A stretch of 47,181 nucleotides of DNA from Mesorhizobium intechi. GTDB lineage: Bacteria > Pseudomonadota > Alphaproteobacteria > Rhizobiales > Rhizobiaceae. Of this stretch, positions 17,701 through 26,056 are shown in pieces. The notes below the pieces were generated by a model. That model was not told where the DNA came from. It saw only the letters and a list, made by a program, of their open reading frames with translations, and ran no database searches. The stretch is taken from positions 1 to 47,181 of the forward strand of contig NZ_PNOT02000210.1 of the NCBI RefSeq assembly GCF_002879535.1. The letters run 5' to 3'. Position numbers and translations under genes: made by a program. The first letter of the stretch is position 1. The number at the start of each line of letters is the position of its first letter.

Positions 17701-18770
17701 GCGAACCGCGCACGCTGTTGGCCATCGATCATGTGTCGAAGAATTTCGGCCGCGTCACCGCCGTCGACGGCATCTCGCTGGACATCCGCGAGAACGAATT
17801 CTTCGCGCTGCTGGGCCCCTCCGGCTGCGGCAAGACCACGCTCTTGCGCATGCTCGCCGGCTTCGAGACGCCGAGCGACGGCCGTATCCTGCTCGACGGC
17901 AAGGACATCGCCAGGACCCCGCCCAACAAGCGACCGGTCAATCTGATGTTCCAGTCCTACGCGCTGTTCCCGCATATGAGCGTGCGCGCCAATGTCTCCT
18001 ATGGGCTGGAGATGGAGCGCTTGCCGGCCAAGGAAATCCGTTCCCGCGTCGACGCCATCCTGGCGACCACCGAGCTCGTTCCCTTCGCCGACCGTAAGCC
18101 GGAGCAATTGTCGGGCGGCCAGAAACAGCGCGTCGCGCTCGCCCGCGCGCTGGTCAAGCGGCCAAGGCTGCTGCTGCTCGACGAGCCGCTCGCCGCGCTC
18201 GACAAGAAGCTGCGCGGCGCCATGCAACTGGAATTGAAGCGCCTGCAGCACGAGGTCGGGATCACCTTCGTCATCGTCACCCATGACCAGGAGGAATCGC
18301 TCGTCATGGCCGATCGCATGGCCGTGTTGAAAGACGGCAGGCTGCTGCAATGCGACACGCCGCATGCTGTCTACGAGCATCCCGCCGACCGCTTCGTCGC
18401 CGACTTCATCGGCGTGATGAATTTTATCCCGGGCAAGGCGTCAGCCGATGGCGTGGTCGCCGTGAATGGTGCTCTGGTCGCCGGCAAGGTTCCCGCCGCG
18501 CTTTCCTCCGGCGCCGGAGCTGTGGCATCGGTGCGGCCCGAGCGCATCCGGCTTTTCCCATCGGTCGAGACCGCCAACCGCACGACCGGCGCGGTCGAGG
18601 CGCTGGCCTATCACGGGCTCGACCTGCAGCTGCACGTCCGCACGCCGCTGTCGCCAAAACCGTTCCTGGTGCGCGTCACCGCGGATGCGGCGGACCGCCG
18701 GCCGGTGTCGTCGGGCGACCAGGTCGAACTCGGCTGGGACGCCGCCGATGTCAGAATTTTCGCAGAATAG
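17697..18770 (+). CDS. polyamine-type ABC importer ATPase (PotA-like)
   Basis: This 357-residue ATPase is of the PotA/MalK class. It has Walker A LLGPSGCGKTTLL (near residue 40), the Q-loop LMFQSYALFPHMSV, signature LSGGQKQRVALARAL, Walker B LLLLDEPLAALD and switch histidine IVTHDQEE. A TOBE domain occupies about residues 275-355, with VRPERIRLF. It follows the PotC-like gene with a 4-bp overlap and precedes the second glycosyltransferase by 10 bp, so the glycosyltransferase and cupins are almost certainly on the same transcript. Confidence 0.95.
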   Translation: MSEPRTLLAIDHVSKNFGRVTAVDGISLDIRENEFFALLGPSGCGKTTLLRMLAGFETPSDGRILLDGKDIARTPPNKRPVNLMFQSYALFPHMSVRANVSYGLEMERLPAKEIRSRVDAILATTELVPFADRKPEQLSGGQKQRVALARALVKRPRLLLLDEPLAALDKKLRGAMQLELKRLQHEVGITFVIVTHDQEESLVMADRMAVLKDGRLLQCDTPHAVYEHPADRFVADFIGVMNFIPGKASADGVVAVNGALVAGKVPAALSSGAGAVASVRPERIRLFPSVETANRTTGAVEALAYHGLDLQLHVRTPLSPKPFLVRVTADAADRRPVSSGDQVELGWDAADVRIFAE

Positions 18771-18780
18771 GAGAAGCTTG

Positions 18781-20055
18781 ATGGCGCAGAAGACGATCGC
18801 CTTTTTTCCGGAAGCCGCCTACGGCCCGGCGCTCAATTCCGTGGGCATCGCGCAAGCCGTCGAGGCGCGTGGCCACAGGGCCGTGTTCCTGTCCGATCCC
18901 GGCTTCGTCGAGGTTTACAGGGGCTACGGTTTCGAGGCGCACCCGGTGAACCTGTCCGAGCCGATGCCGCCCGAGCAGATGGCGAAATTCTGGGAGGATT
19001 TCATCAACGGCCACATCCCGAACTTCCGCAAATCGCCCTACGACCAGGTCGATAATTACGTCAAGGATTGCTGGACCGCGATCGTCGACAGCGCCAAATG
19101 GGCGCAAAAGGATCTGCCGGATGTGCTGGCCGCCATCAAGCCCGACGTCATCTGCGTCGACAACGTCATCTTGTTCCCGGCGATCAAACAGTTCGGCAAG
19201 CCATGGGTGCGCGTCATCTCCTGCTCGGAAAACGAGATCGAGGACGAGGACATCCCGCCACACCTCTCCGGATGCGGCGAGAACGACCATGCCGGCCACC
19301 AGCGCTACCGCGACCATTTCAACACGGTGATCAAGCCGATCCATGACGACTTCAACGCCTTCCTGAAGGCCAACAACGAGGCGGCCTACCCGGTCGGCCA
19401 GTTTTTCGAGGCATCGCCCTATCTCAATCTGCTGCTCTATCCCGAAGCGGCGAAGTTCAAGCGCCGTCATCCGCTCGACCCGGCGAAATTCCAGTATCTC
19501 GAAGGCTGCGTGCGGCAGGAGAAGCCCTATGCGGTGCCGACCTTCGCGACGAACAATGACGGACCGCTGCTCTACGTTTCCTTCGGCAGCCTTGGCGCCG
19601 GCGATGTCGAGTTGCTGAAGCGCATCATCGCCACGCTGGGCAAGACCCGCTACCGCGCGCTGGTCAATGTCGGCGGCTACAAGGACCAGTACACCGACGT
19701 GCCCGGCAACGTCATCGTCGAGGGCTGGTTCCCGCAGCCTTCGGTGATCCCGCAGGTCGATGCGGTGATCCACCATGGCGGCAACAACTCGTTCACCGAG
19801 TGCCTCTATTTCGGCAAACCGGCGATCATCATGCCCTATGTCTGGGACGGTCACGACAACGCCACCCGCGTCGAGGAGACCGGGCATGGATTCGGCATGC
19901 CGCGCTACGACTGGAGCGATGCCGAGCTGGTCGCGAAGATCGAGACCTGCCTGACCGATCCCAGGATGAAGGCGAAGCTGGCGCAGACATCGGCACAGAT
20001 GCACGCGCAGAATGGTCCGGAGAAGGCTGCCGGCTTGCTGGAGGCGCTGCTGTGA
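18781..20055 (+). CDS. family-1 (GT-B fold) glycosyltransferase, second copy
   Basis: This 424-residue enzyme is clearly a paralogue of the one at 12445-13728. Both open with an IAxFPEAxxGxALNxVGIAQA pattern and share PWVRVxSCxE, YLEGCVR and WFPQPSV. They also share the donor-site stretch HHGGNNSF followed by IMPYxWDGHDNAxRxEETG. No signal peptide or membrane segment is seen. AGGAG lies at good spacing before the ATG. The gene lies directly behind the importer ATPase and overlaps the first cupin as GTGA. Placement in the importer operon suggests that it modifies the imported compound or an intermediate; the donor sugar and acceptor are unknown. Confidence 0.88.
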   Translation: MAQKTIAFFPEAAYGPALNSVGIAQAVEARGHRAVFLSDPGFVEVYRGYGFEAHPVNLSEPMPPEQMAKFWEDFINGHIPNFRKSPYDQVDNYVKDCWTAIVDSAKWAQKDLPDVLAAIKPDVICVDNVILFPAIKQFGKPWVRVISCSENEIEDEDIPPHLSGCGENDHAGHQRYRDHFNTVIKPIHDDFNAFLKANNEAAYPVGQFFEASPYLNLLLYPEAAKFKRRHPLDPAKFQYLEGCVRQEKPYAVPTFATNNDGPLLYVSFGSLGAGDVELLKRIIATLGKTRYRALVNVGGYKDQYTDVPGNVIVEGWFPQPSVIPQVDAVIHHGGNNSFTECLYFGKPAIIMPYVWDGHDNATRVEETGHGFGMPRYDWSDAELVAKIETCLTDPRMKAKLAQTSAQMHAQNGPEKAAGLLEALL

Positions 20056-20402
20056 CCTCCTCCGCTCCGCACCTCCACCAGGCCTCCACCCGCACCGATC
20101 TCGTCGACTGGGGCACCCAGCCCAACGCATTGGACGGCGCGTCGCACTCCACCGGCAGGCTGGTGCACAAGGGCCCGAACAACCAGCCGGAATCGGGCAT
20201 CTGGGTCTGCACGCCGGGCAGGTGGCGCCTCTCGATCCCGCGCGATGAATTGTGCCATTTCGTCGCCGGCCAAGCGACCTACCGCTCGGATGTCGGCGAA
20301 GTGATAGAAGTGTCGGCCGGGACCGTGGTCATGTTCCCCGCCGGCTGGACGGGCGAATGCACGGTGCACGAGACCATGCGCAACGTCTACATGCTGGCCT
20401 GA
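20052..20402 (+). CDS. DUF861-type cupin, copy 1
   Basis: This small single-domain cupin has 116 residues and starts with GTG overlapping the glycosyltransferase stop (GTGA). Family marks are DLVDWG at the start, IWVCTPGRW, the core DELCHFVAGQATY, and MFPAGWTGECTVHETMRNVYM at the end. These match Cupin_3 (DUF861), a family found with amine and ethanolamine use genes. The metal-binding HxH of classical cupins is reduced to one histidine, so a catalytic metal site is doubtful. It is the first of three tandem copies. Confidence 0.85.
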   Translation: MTSSAPHLHQASTRTDLVDWGTQPNALDGASHSTGRLVHKGPNNQPESGIWVCTPGRWRLSIPRDELCHFVAGQATYRSDVGEVIEVSAGTVVMFPAGWTGECTVHETMRNVYMLA

Positions 20403-20425
20403 CGTCGCGACACAGGGAGCAAGAG

Positions 20426-20767
20426 ATGGCGACACCGCACTGGCCACAGGCCTCGAGCGTGGACCTGGAGGATTGGGGCGCGGGCAGCAACACGCTTGCC
20501 GGCGCGCCGCGCGCCTCCGGCAAGATACTGTCGCAGAACCCGGACGGATCGAGCGAATGCGGCCTGTGGTCGTGCACGCCGGGCACCCGCAAGGTCACCT
20601 TCCAGACCGACGAGTTCTGCCATTTCCTGTCGGGTCACGGCAGCTATGTCCATGACAACGGCGAACAGATTCCGGTCGAGGCGGGCACGCTGGTGTTCTT
20701 TCCCGCCGGCTGGACCGGCATCTCCATCATCACGCAAACGCTGACCAAGGCCTTCATGTGCCGGTGA
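20426..20767 (+). CDS. DUF861-type cupin, copy 2
   Basis: This is a cupin of 113 residues with the same plan: VDLEDWG, CGLWSCTPG, DEFCHFLSGHGSY, FFPAGWTG. It is the most divergent of the three near its C-terminus, where ITQTLTKAFM replaces HETxxxVYM. CAGGGAGCAAGAG before the ATG provides a ribosome site. It is separated from copy 1 by 23 bp and from copy 3 by 22 bp. Retention of all three copies implies distinct roles or a hetero-oligomer; that is inference. Confidence 0.85.
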   Translation: MATPHWPQASSVDLEDWGAGSNTLAGAPRASGKILSQNPDGSSECGLWSCTPGTRKVTFQTDEFCHFLSGHGSYVHDNGEQIPVEAGTLVFFPAGWTGISIITQTLTKAFMCR

Positions 20768-20789
20768 GCACCATTTCAAGGAAATCGAT

Positions 20790-21134
20790 ATGACCACGCC
20801 CATCATGCAATCGCCGCTCGCCGTCACCGACCTCGTCGACTGGGGCGTCATCCCGACGATGATCGAGGGTGAGTCCCACACCTCGGGCAAGCTGTTCCAC
20901 AAGGGGCCGGAAGGCCGTTCCGAATGCGGCCTGTGGGTCTGCACCCCCGGCAAATGGCACTGCCACGTCACCCGCGACGAGTTCTGCCACTTCCTCGAAG
21001 GCCGCTGCACCTATGTGCACGAATCGGGCGAAGTGATCGAAATCGAGCCGGATACGGCGGCCTTCTTTCCGCAGGACTGGAAAGGCGTCTGCACCGTCCA
21101 CGAGACCATCAAGAAGGTCTACATGATCCGCTGA
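20790..21134 (+). CDS. DUF861-type cupin, copy 3
   Basis: This cupin of 114 residues is closest to copy 1: TDLVDWG, SGKLFHKGPEG, CGLWVCTPGKW, DEFCHFLEGRCTY and CTVHETIKKVYMI. AAGGAAA precedes the ATG. It is followed by a 160-bp gap before the aldehyde dehydrogenase gene. Function is unknown; DUF861 proteins include EutQ-like and ureidoglycine-aminohydrolase-like members, so a small isomerase, hydrolase or binding role for an amine-derived compound is possible. Confidence 0.85.
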   Translation: MTTPIMQSPLAVTDLVDWGVIPTMIEGESHTSGKLFHKGPEGRSECGLWVCTPGKWHCHVTRDEFCHFLEGRCTYVHESGEVIEIEPDTAAFFPQDWKGVCTVHETIKKVYMIR

Positions 21135-21294
21135 GCCTTTCTGATAGCTCTTCTCTGCCGGACACCTGACGCGGCTTTCTGCGCTTCCGGTGCTCACGGA
21201 CCAAAATGTCCGCTGCGCTCCGATTCTCGAAACCACGCCATCTGCCTCGGCAGGGCGAATTCGCAAAAAGGCTCCATACGTGGAGGAGGACAAG

Positions 21295-22803
21295 ATGCAT
21301 TTCTCCCCTGACCGGCCGACCTTCTTCGTCAATCCGGACTACCGGCCGATGGCCGGTGCAAGCAAAGCGGTGATCGACCCGGCCACGCTGGAGACGGTCG
21401 GCGCCATCGCCGCGGCCAGCGACGGCGAGATCGACGCCGTGCTCACTGCGGCGACCGCGGCTCAAGCCGCCTGGAAAAAGCTCGATGCCAAGAGCCGGGC
21501 GAAACACCTGCATGCCGTTGCCAATGCCATCGAGGCGGCCGACTTCACCCGCTGCGCCGAGCTCATGGTGCGCGAGATGGGCAAGCCCTATCCGGAAGCC
21601 ATCGGCGAGATCGCCAATTGCGCGCCGATCTTCCGCTACTATGCCGAGATGGCGCGCGACGACGCCGGCAAGATCGCCGGCACGACGCAGGCCGGCTCGT
21701 TCCAATATGCGCGCTACGAACCCTATGGCGTCTCCGTCCACATCATGCCCTACAATTTTCCGATCCTGCTGATGTGCTGGACCGTCGCGGCATCGCTTGC
21801 CGCGGGCAATGCCTGCATCGTCAAGCCGGCTGAGGCGACGACGCTGTCGACACTGGACTACATGACTGTATTCCGCTCGCTGCCGGCAGGCCTGGTCTCC
21901 TGCCTGCCGGGCGGCGCCGCGACCGCCCAGGCACTCATCACGTCCGACCGCACGCACGCCGTCGCCTTCACCGGCTCGGTCGCCGCCGGCAAGGCGGTTG
22001 CCGTCGCGTGCGCCGAACGCATGAAGCCTTGCGTCATCGAGGCCGGCGGCAGCGATCCGCTGATCATCAGCCAACACGCGCCGCTCGAGGTCGCAGCGGC
22101 CGGCAGCGTCACCGCTGCCTTCCACCTCAGCGGTCAGGTCTGCACTTCGGCCGAGCGCTTCTTCGTCGTCGATGCCGTGCATGACCGCTTCGTCGAATTG
22201 TTTGCCGAGAGGACGCGTGCGCTGCGCATCGGCAACGGCATGGACAAGACCGAGATCGGTCCGCTGGTCAGCGAAGCGGCTCGAGCCAAGGTCATGCGTC
22301 TTGTCGACGACGCCATTGCCCATGGCGCCAGGGCCGTCACCGGCGGGCGCGTCCCACCGTCGCACAACACCGGCTGGTTCTACGAACCGACGATCCTGAC
22401 CGGCGTCACCCCCGACATGGCGATCGTGCGCGAGGAGTGTTTTGGGCCGGTCGCCGCCATCTGCCGGGTGAAGGATTTCGACGAGGCGATCCGGCTCGCC
22501 AATGATAGCCCCTTCGGGCTCGGCGCCTCGGTGTTCACCACCGATCTCGCCGAAGCGCATGAGGCGGCCGAACGGCTCGAGGCCGGCATGGTCTGGGTCA
22601 ACAACCCGCTGATCGACAATGACGCCCTGCCCTTCGGCGGCTGGAAGGCGTCGGGTCTCGGCCGCGAACTGGGACGCCAGGGGCTTGATGCCTTCCGCCG
22701 TTCCAAGATGGTCATCATCGACCACAAGCCGGCGATCCAGGACTGGTGGTATCCCTACCCCGAGAGCTGGTTCCGCGACGCCGGCGGCCGCAAGCACGTG
22801 TGA
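21295..22803 (+). CDS. aldehyde dehydrogenase (NAD(P)-dependent)
   Basis: This 502-residue ALDH-superfamily enzyme has the catalytic cysteine in SGQVCTSAERFF and the general-base glutamate in CVIEAGGSDP. The oxyanion asparagine lies in IMPYNFP (PYNFP instead of the common PWNFP). The C-terminal half has EECFGPVAAICRV, and PFGGWKASGLGRELG lies near the end. The start at 21295 is right after GGAGGAGGACAAG; longer in-frame starts lie in unconserved sequence. As the last gene of the importer operon it probably oxidises the aldehyde made by the amine oxidase at 9765-11063, as PuuC does. A succinate-semialdehyde-type specificity is also possible. Confidence 0.92.
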   Translation: MHFSPDRPTFFVNPDYRPMAGASKAVIDPATLETVGAIAAASDGEIDAVLTAATAAQAAWKKLDAKSRAKHLHAVANAIEAADFTRCAELMVREMGKPYPEAIGEIANCAPIFRYYAEMARDDAGKIAGTTQAGSFQYARYEPYGVSVHIMPYNFPILLMCWTVAASLAAGNACIVKPAEATTLSTLDYMTVFRSLPAGLVSCLPGGAATAQALITSDRTHAVAFTGSVAAGKAVAVACAERMKPCVIEAGGSDPLIISQHAPLEVAAAGSVTAAFHLSGQVCTSAERFFVVDAVHDRFVELFAERTRALRIGNGMDKTEIGPLVSEAARAKVMRLVDDAIAHGARAVTGGRVPPSHNTGWFYEPTILTGVTPDMAIVREECFGPVAAICRVKDFDEAIRLANDSPFGLGASVFTTDLAEAHEAAERLEAGMVWVNNPLIDNDALPFGGWKASGLGRELGRQGLDAFRRSKMVIIDHKPAIQDWWYPYPESWFRDAGGRKHV

Positions 22804-22878
22804 GGGAATGCCGCGCGGTGACACCGCGAGGCTCGACCCCGGATTCGATGATCGCAACCGCGGTCAGCGGTCATCTGG

Positions 22879-24951
22879 TCAGCCGGTCGCCTCGGCTTCC
22901 CAGGAGCCTGTCTCCGCCATCCGCTTCAGCAGCGGGGCCGGCTTGAACACCTCCTTGCCGGTCCGCTGGTGCCAGTGGTCGAGCCGCTCGATGATCCTTG
23001 CCGCTCCTTCGAGACCGGCCCAGAACATCGGGCCACCCTTGCCGATGGGAAAACCGTAGCCATTGGCCCAGACGACATCGATGTCGGAGGCACGGGCCGC
23101 GATCTTCTCTTCGAGGATTTTCGCCCCCTCATTGACCAGGGGATAGAGCGTGCGCTCGATGATCTCTTCGGCATTGATCGCACGCGGCGTGATACCCCGC
23201 TCGGCGGCCTTTCCGCGGATCAGCGCCTCGACCTCCGGATCTGGAACGCCTGCCCGGGCGCCGGCCTCGTAGCGATAGAAACCCCGGCCGGTCTTCTGCC
23301 CGAAACGCCCCTGCTCGCACAGCGCGTCAGCGATGACGGCCGTCAGGCCGCGCGCCTTGCGGTTGCGCCAGCCAATGTCGAGGCCGGCGAGATCCCCCAT
23401 CTGGAACGGCCCCATCGGCCAGCCGAAATCGGTGAAGGCCTTGTCGATCTGGCTCGGTGTCGCGCCCTCCAGCAGCAGCGCTTCCGATTCGGAGCCGCGC
23501 GCGGCCAGCATGCGGTTGCCGACAAAGCCATGGCAGACGCCGACGACGACCGCCACCTTGCCGATCCGCCGCGCGAGATCGACCACGGTCGCCAGCGCAT
23601 CCGGCGCGGTCTTGTCGGCCCGCACGATCTCCAGGAGCTTCATGACATTGGCCGGCGAGAAGAAATGCAGGCCGAGCACATCCTGCGGCCGCGCGATCGA
23701 GCCGGCGATCTCATTGATGTCGAGATAGGAGGTGTTGGTGGCGAGGATGGCGCCCGGCTTGGCGATAGCATCCAGCTTACCGAATACCGCCTTCTTCACC
23801 GCCATGTCCTCGAACACCGCCTCGATGATCAGGTCGCAATCGGCGAGATCGGCATAGTCGGTCGAGCCCTTGAACTGGGCGAGCCGCTGACGCTTGGCGT
23901 CTTCGCTCAGGGAACCGCGCGAAACGGAAACGGCATAGTTCTTCTCGATCGTGCCCAGCCCGCGCTGCAGCGCTTCGGCGCTGGTTTCCAGCAAGGTGAC
24001 CGGAAAGCCGCCACCGGCGAAGGCCATGGCGATGCCGCCGCCCATCGTGCCGGCGCCGATCACGCCGACGCGGGCGATCCTGCGCTTGGGCGTGTCCTTT
24101 CCGGGAAGCTTTGCCGCCTCACGTTCGGCGAAGAACAGATGGCGCTGCGCCCGCGACTGGTCGCTGGCGACCAGTTTCATGAACAATGCGCGCTCCGCCG
24201 CCAGCGCCTCGTCGAAAGGTCGTGTGACGGCGTTGCGCACGGCTTGCGCGCAGGCGACCGGTGCTTCCAGCCCGCGGGCTTTCCTGGCGAGGTCCGCCGC
24301 CTCGGCATCGAAAGCCGCCAGATCGGTTTCCCCCAGACTGTCATTGCGATCGCGCACCGGCGTGAAGGGACCACCCTTGCGGGCGATTTCCCGGGCGAAG
24401 TTCACGGCATGAGTTGTCGGATCGCCCTCGAAAACGGCATCGACCAGACCGGCTTCATGCGCTTCATTCGCGCCGACCGGCGTCCCGGAAACGATCATCC
24501 TCAACGCCTTCACCGCGCCGACAAGACGCGGCAGCCGCACCGTGCCGCCACCACCTGGCAGCAGGCCGAGCTTCACTTCCGGCAGGCCGAGCTTGGCGCC
24601 GGCATCGGCGACGCGGAAATGACAGCCGAGCGCCAGTTCCAGCCCGCCGCCGAGCGCGGTGCCGTGGATGGCGGCAACCGTCGGTTTGACGATGGTCTCC
24701 AGCATCGCGACGATGGCGCGCAGATCGGGCTGCTGCACCGGCTTGCCGAATTCGGTGATGTCGGCGCCGGCGACAAAGGTCCGTCCGGCGCAGGCAATCA
24801 CGATTGCCGTGACCGAAGCGTCATCGCGCAAGTCGACAAGCGCCCGCATCAGCGGCGCGCGGACATGGAAACTCAGCGCGTTGACCGGCGGGTTGTCGAT
24901 GGTGACGATGGCGACGCCATTCTCGTTCACGACGCTGACGGAATTGGACAA
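22879..24951 (-). CDS. fused enoyl-CoA hydratase / 3-hydroxyacyl-CoA dehydrogenase (FadJ-like)
   Basis: This 690-residue bifunctional beta-oxidation enzyme has its crotonase domain at about residues 1-190. AGRTFVAGADITEFG and HGTALGGGLELALGCHF form the oxyanion hole, and the catalytic glutamates lie in GGGLELA and LPEVKLGLLPGG. The NAD-binding domain starts near 295 (VGVIGAGTMGGGIAMAFA), with the dehydrogenase histidine in LGLHFFSPANVMKLLE. Two C-terminal 3HCDH domains follow (GFVGNRML, GPFQMGDLAGLD). The layout matches the peroxisomal-type multifunctional enzyme. No thiolase or acyl-CoA dehydrogenase is adjacent; pcaF is 16 kb away. The gene is convergent with the aldehyde dehydrogenase. Confidence 0.94.
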   Translation of the reverse strand: MSNSVSVVNENGVAIVTIDNPPVNALSFHVRAPLMRALVDLRDDASVTAIVIACAGRTFVAGADITEFGKPVQQPDLRAIVAMLETIVKPTVAAIHGTALGGGLELALGCHFRVADAGAKLGLPEVKLGLLPGGGGTVRLPRLVGAVKALRMIVSGTPVGANEAHEAGLVDAVFEGDPTTHAVNFAREIARKGGPFTPVRDRNDSLGETDLAAFDAEAADLARKARGLEAPVACAQAVRNAVTRPFDEALAAERALFMKLVASDQSRAQRHLFFAEREAAKLPGKDTPKRRIARVGVIGAGTMGGGIAMAFAGGGFPVTLLETSAEALQRGLGTIEKNYAVSVSRGSLSEDAKRQRLAQFKGSTDYADLADCDLIIEAVFEDMAVKKAVFGKLDAIAKPGAILATNTSYLDINEIAGSIARPQDVLGLHFFSPANVMKLLEIVRADKTAPDALATVVDLARRIGKVAVVVGVCHGFVGNRMLAARGSESEALLLEGATPSQIDKAFTDFGWPMGPFQMGDLAGLDIGWRNRKARGLTAVIADALCEQGRFGQKTGRGFYRYEAGARAGVPDPEVEALIRGKAAERGITPRAINAEEIIERTLYPLVNEGAKILEEKIAARASDIDVVWANGYGFPIGKGGPMFWAGLEGAARIIERLDHWHQRTGKEVFKPAPLLKRMAETGSWEAEATG

Positions 24952-25022
24952 GCAGAGCCCTCCCGGGACCGGTTGAGATCGCGGAAGGGTTTACTAGGCC
25001 GGGCCGCGAATGGGAACCCGCT

Positions 25023-25062
25023 GTTGGGCTGGCCCAACGTTTGGGGCGCGACGGGCCGCCCC
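25023..25062. repeat. two GC-rich hairpins downstream of the sugar importer operon
   Basis: GTTGGGC/GCCCAAC (25023-25029 with 25032-25038) and GGGGCG/CGCCCC (25043-25048 with 25057-25062) are perfect stems in the 154-bp gap between the last permease gene and the FadJ-like gene. No U-run follows on either strand. They may mark the end of the importer transcript or only reflect GC-rich spacer. Confidence 0.4.
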
Positions 25063-25105
25063 AGGAGGTCGCGGTCGATGCACGCCAGATGCTTTGGAAC
25101 GGCGA

Positions 25106-26053
25106 TCACCGCACCGCCTTCTCCCCACCCGCCGCCGTGATCACGCCGACAATGATCAGCCCCGTCAGCAGCAGCCGCACGCCGGCGCTGACCCCAAACG
25201 TGTTGAGCATGGTGAGCAGCAGCACCAGAAACAGCGCCGCGCCCCACACGCCGGGCACATTGGCCTTGCCGCCGGCCACAGACGTGCCGCCGATGACGAC
25301 GACGGCGATCGAGGCGAGCAGGTATTCATTGCCGATATCGACATTGGCGCCGCGGAAATAGCCGGCGAGCAGGGCGCCATCGATGCCGCCGAGCGCGCCC
25401 GACAGCGTGTAGGTGAGGAAACGGATGCGCCCGACATTGACGCCGGCGAGCCAGGCGGCGCGGATATTCTGGCCGATCGCCAGCACCGAGCGGCCATAGA
25501 TCATGCGCTGCAAGGCGATGGCCGCGCCGATCGTGAACAGCACGGTCAGCACCGCCAGCACGGGAATGCCCAGGACCTGCCAGTTGGTGAAATCGGCGAA
25601 GCCCGGGGGCGGCTTGATCTGCAGCCCACGGCCGTAGCTGATGTCGATCGACTGGATGATGAAGCTTGCCGACAAGGTGGCGATGATCGGCGGGATGCGC
25701 AACGCCCAGATCAGCAGATAGTTGACCGCGCCGATCGCCGCGCCGCAGGCGAGCGCCGCCAGAAGGCCGACCACGATCATGGAATCGCTGCCGGCCATCA
25801 CCTTCATGGCGACCGCGCTGGCGAGGCCGATGTTGGCCGGCAGCGACAGGTCGACATTGCCGGGCCCAAGCGTGATGACGAACATCTGGCCGACGCCGAC
25901 GATGACCGTGAACACCGCCAGCGACAATGCAGCGGTGACCATGCCGCCGGCGCCGTAGCCGCCGGTGAAGGCGATCGTCGCCAGCCACACGACCAGCGCG
26001 CCGAGGAACGACCATACCCAGGGTTTGCCGGCCAGCGATCTAACCAGGATCAT
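25106..26053 (-). CDS. sugar ABC importer permease B (RbsC-like)
   Basis: This inner-membrane permease of 315 residues has about nine hydrophobic spans. The RbsC family stretches TLGPGNVDLSLPANIGL (near 60) and IGQNIRAAWLAGVNVGRI (near 195, the coupling loop) are present, as is GGTSVAGGKANVPG. It is the last gene of the operon, three bases after the other permease gene. The pair should form a heterodimeric pore, unlike the homodimer of E. coli RbsC. Confidence 0.93.
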   Translation of the reverse strand: MILVRSLAGKPWVWSFLGALVVWLATIAFTGGYGAGGMVTAALSLAVFTVIVGVGQMFVITLGPGNVDLSLPANIGLASAVAMKVMAGSDSMIVVGLLAALACGAAIGAVNYLLIWALRIPPIIATLSASFIIQSIDISYGRGLQIKPPPGFADFTNWQVLGIPVLAVLTVLFTIGAAIALQRMIYGRSVLAIGQNIRAAWLAGVNVGRIRFLTYTLSGALGGIDGALLAGYFRGANVDIGNEYLLASIAVVVIGGTSVAGGKANVPGVWGAALFLVLLLTMLNTFGVSAGVRLLLTGLIIVGVITAAGGEKAVR

Positions 26054-26056
26054 CGC

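Noticed and set aside
21109..22857. Minus-strand frame of 582 codons opposite the aldehyde dehydrogenase
   Set aside because: No domain or signal is visible. The plus-strand enzyme has all catalytic residues and a strong ribosome site.
25023..25062. GC-rich hairpins as a full Rho-independent terminator
   Set aside because: No U-run follows on either strand, so they are listed only as hairpins.
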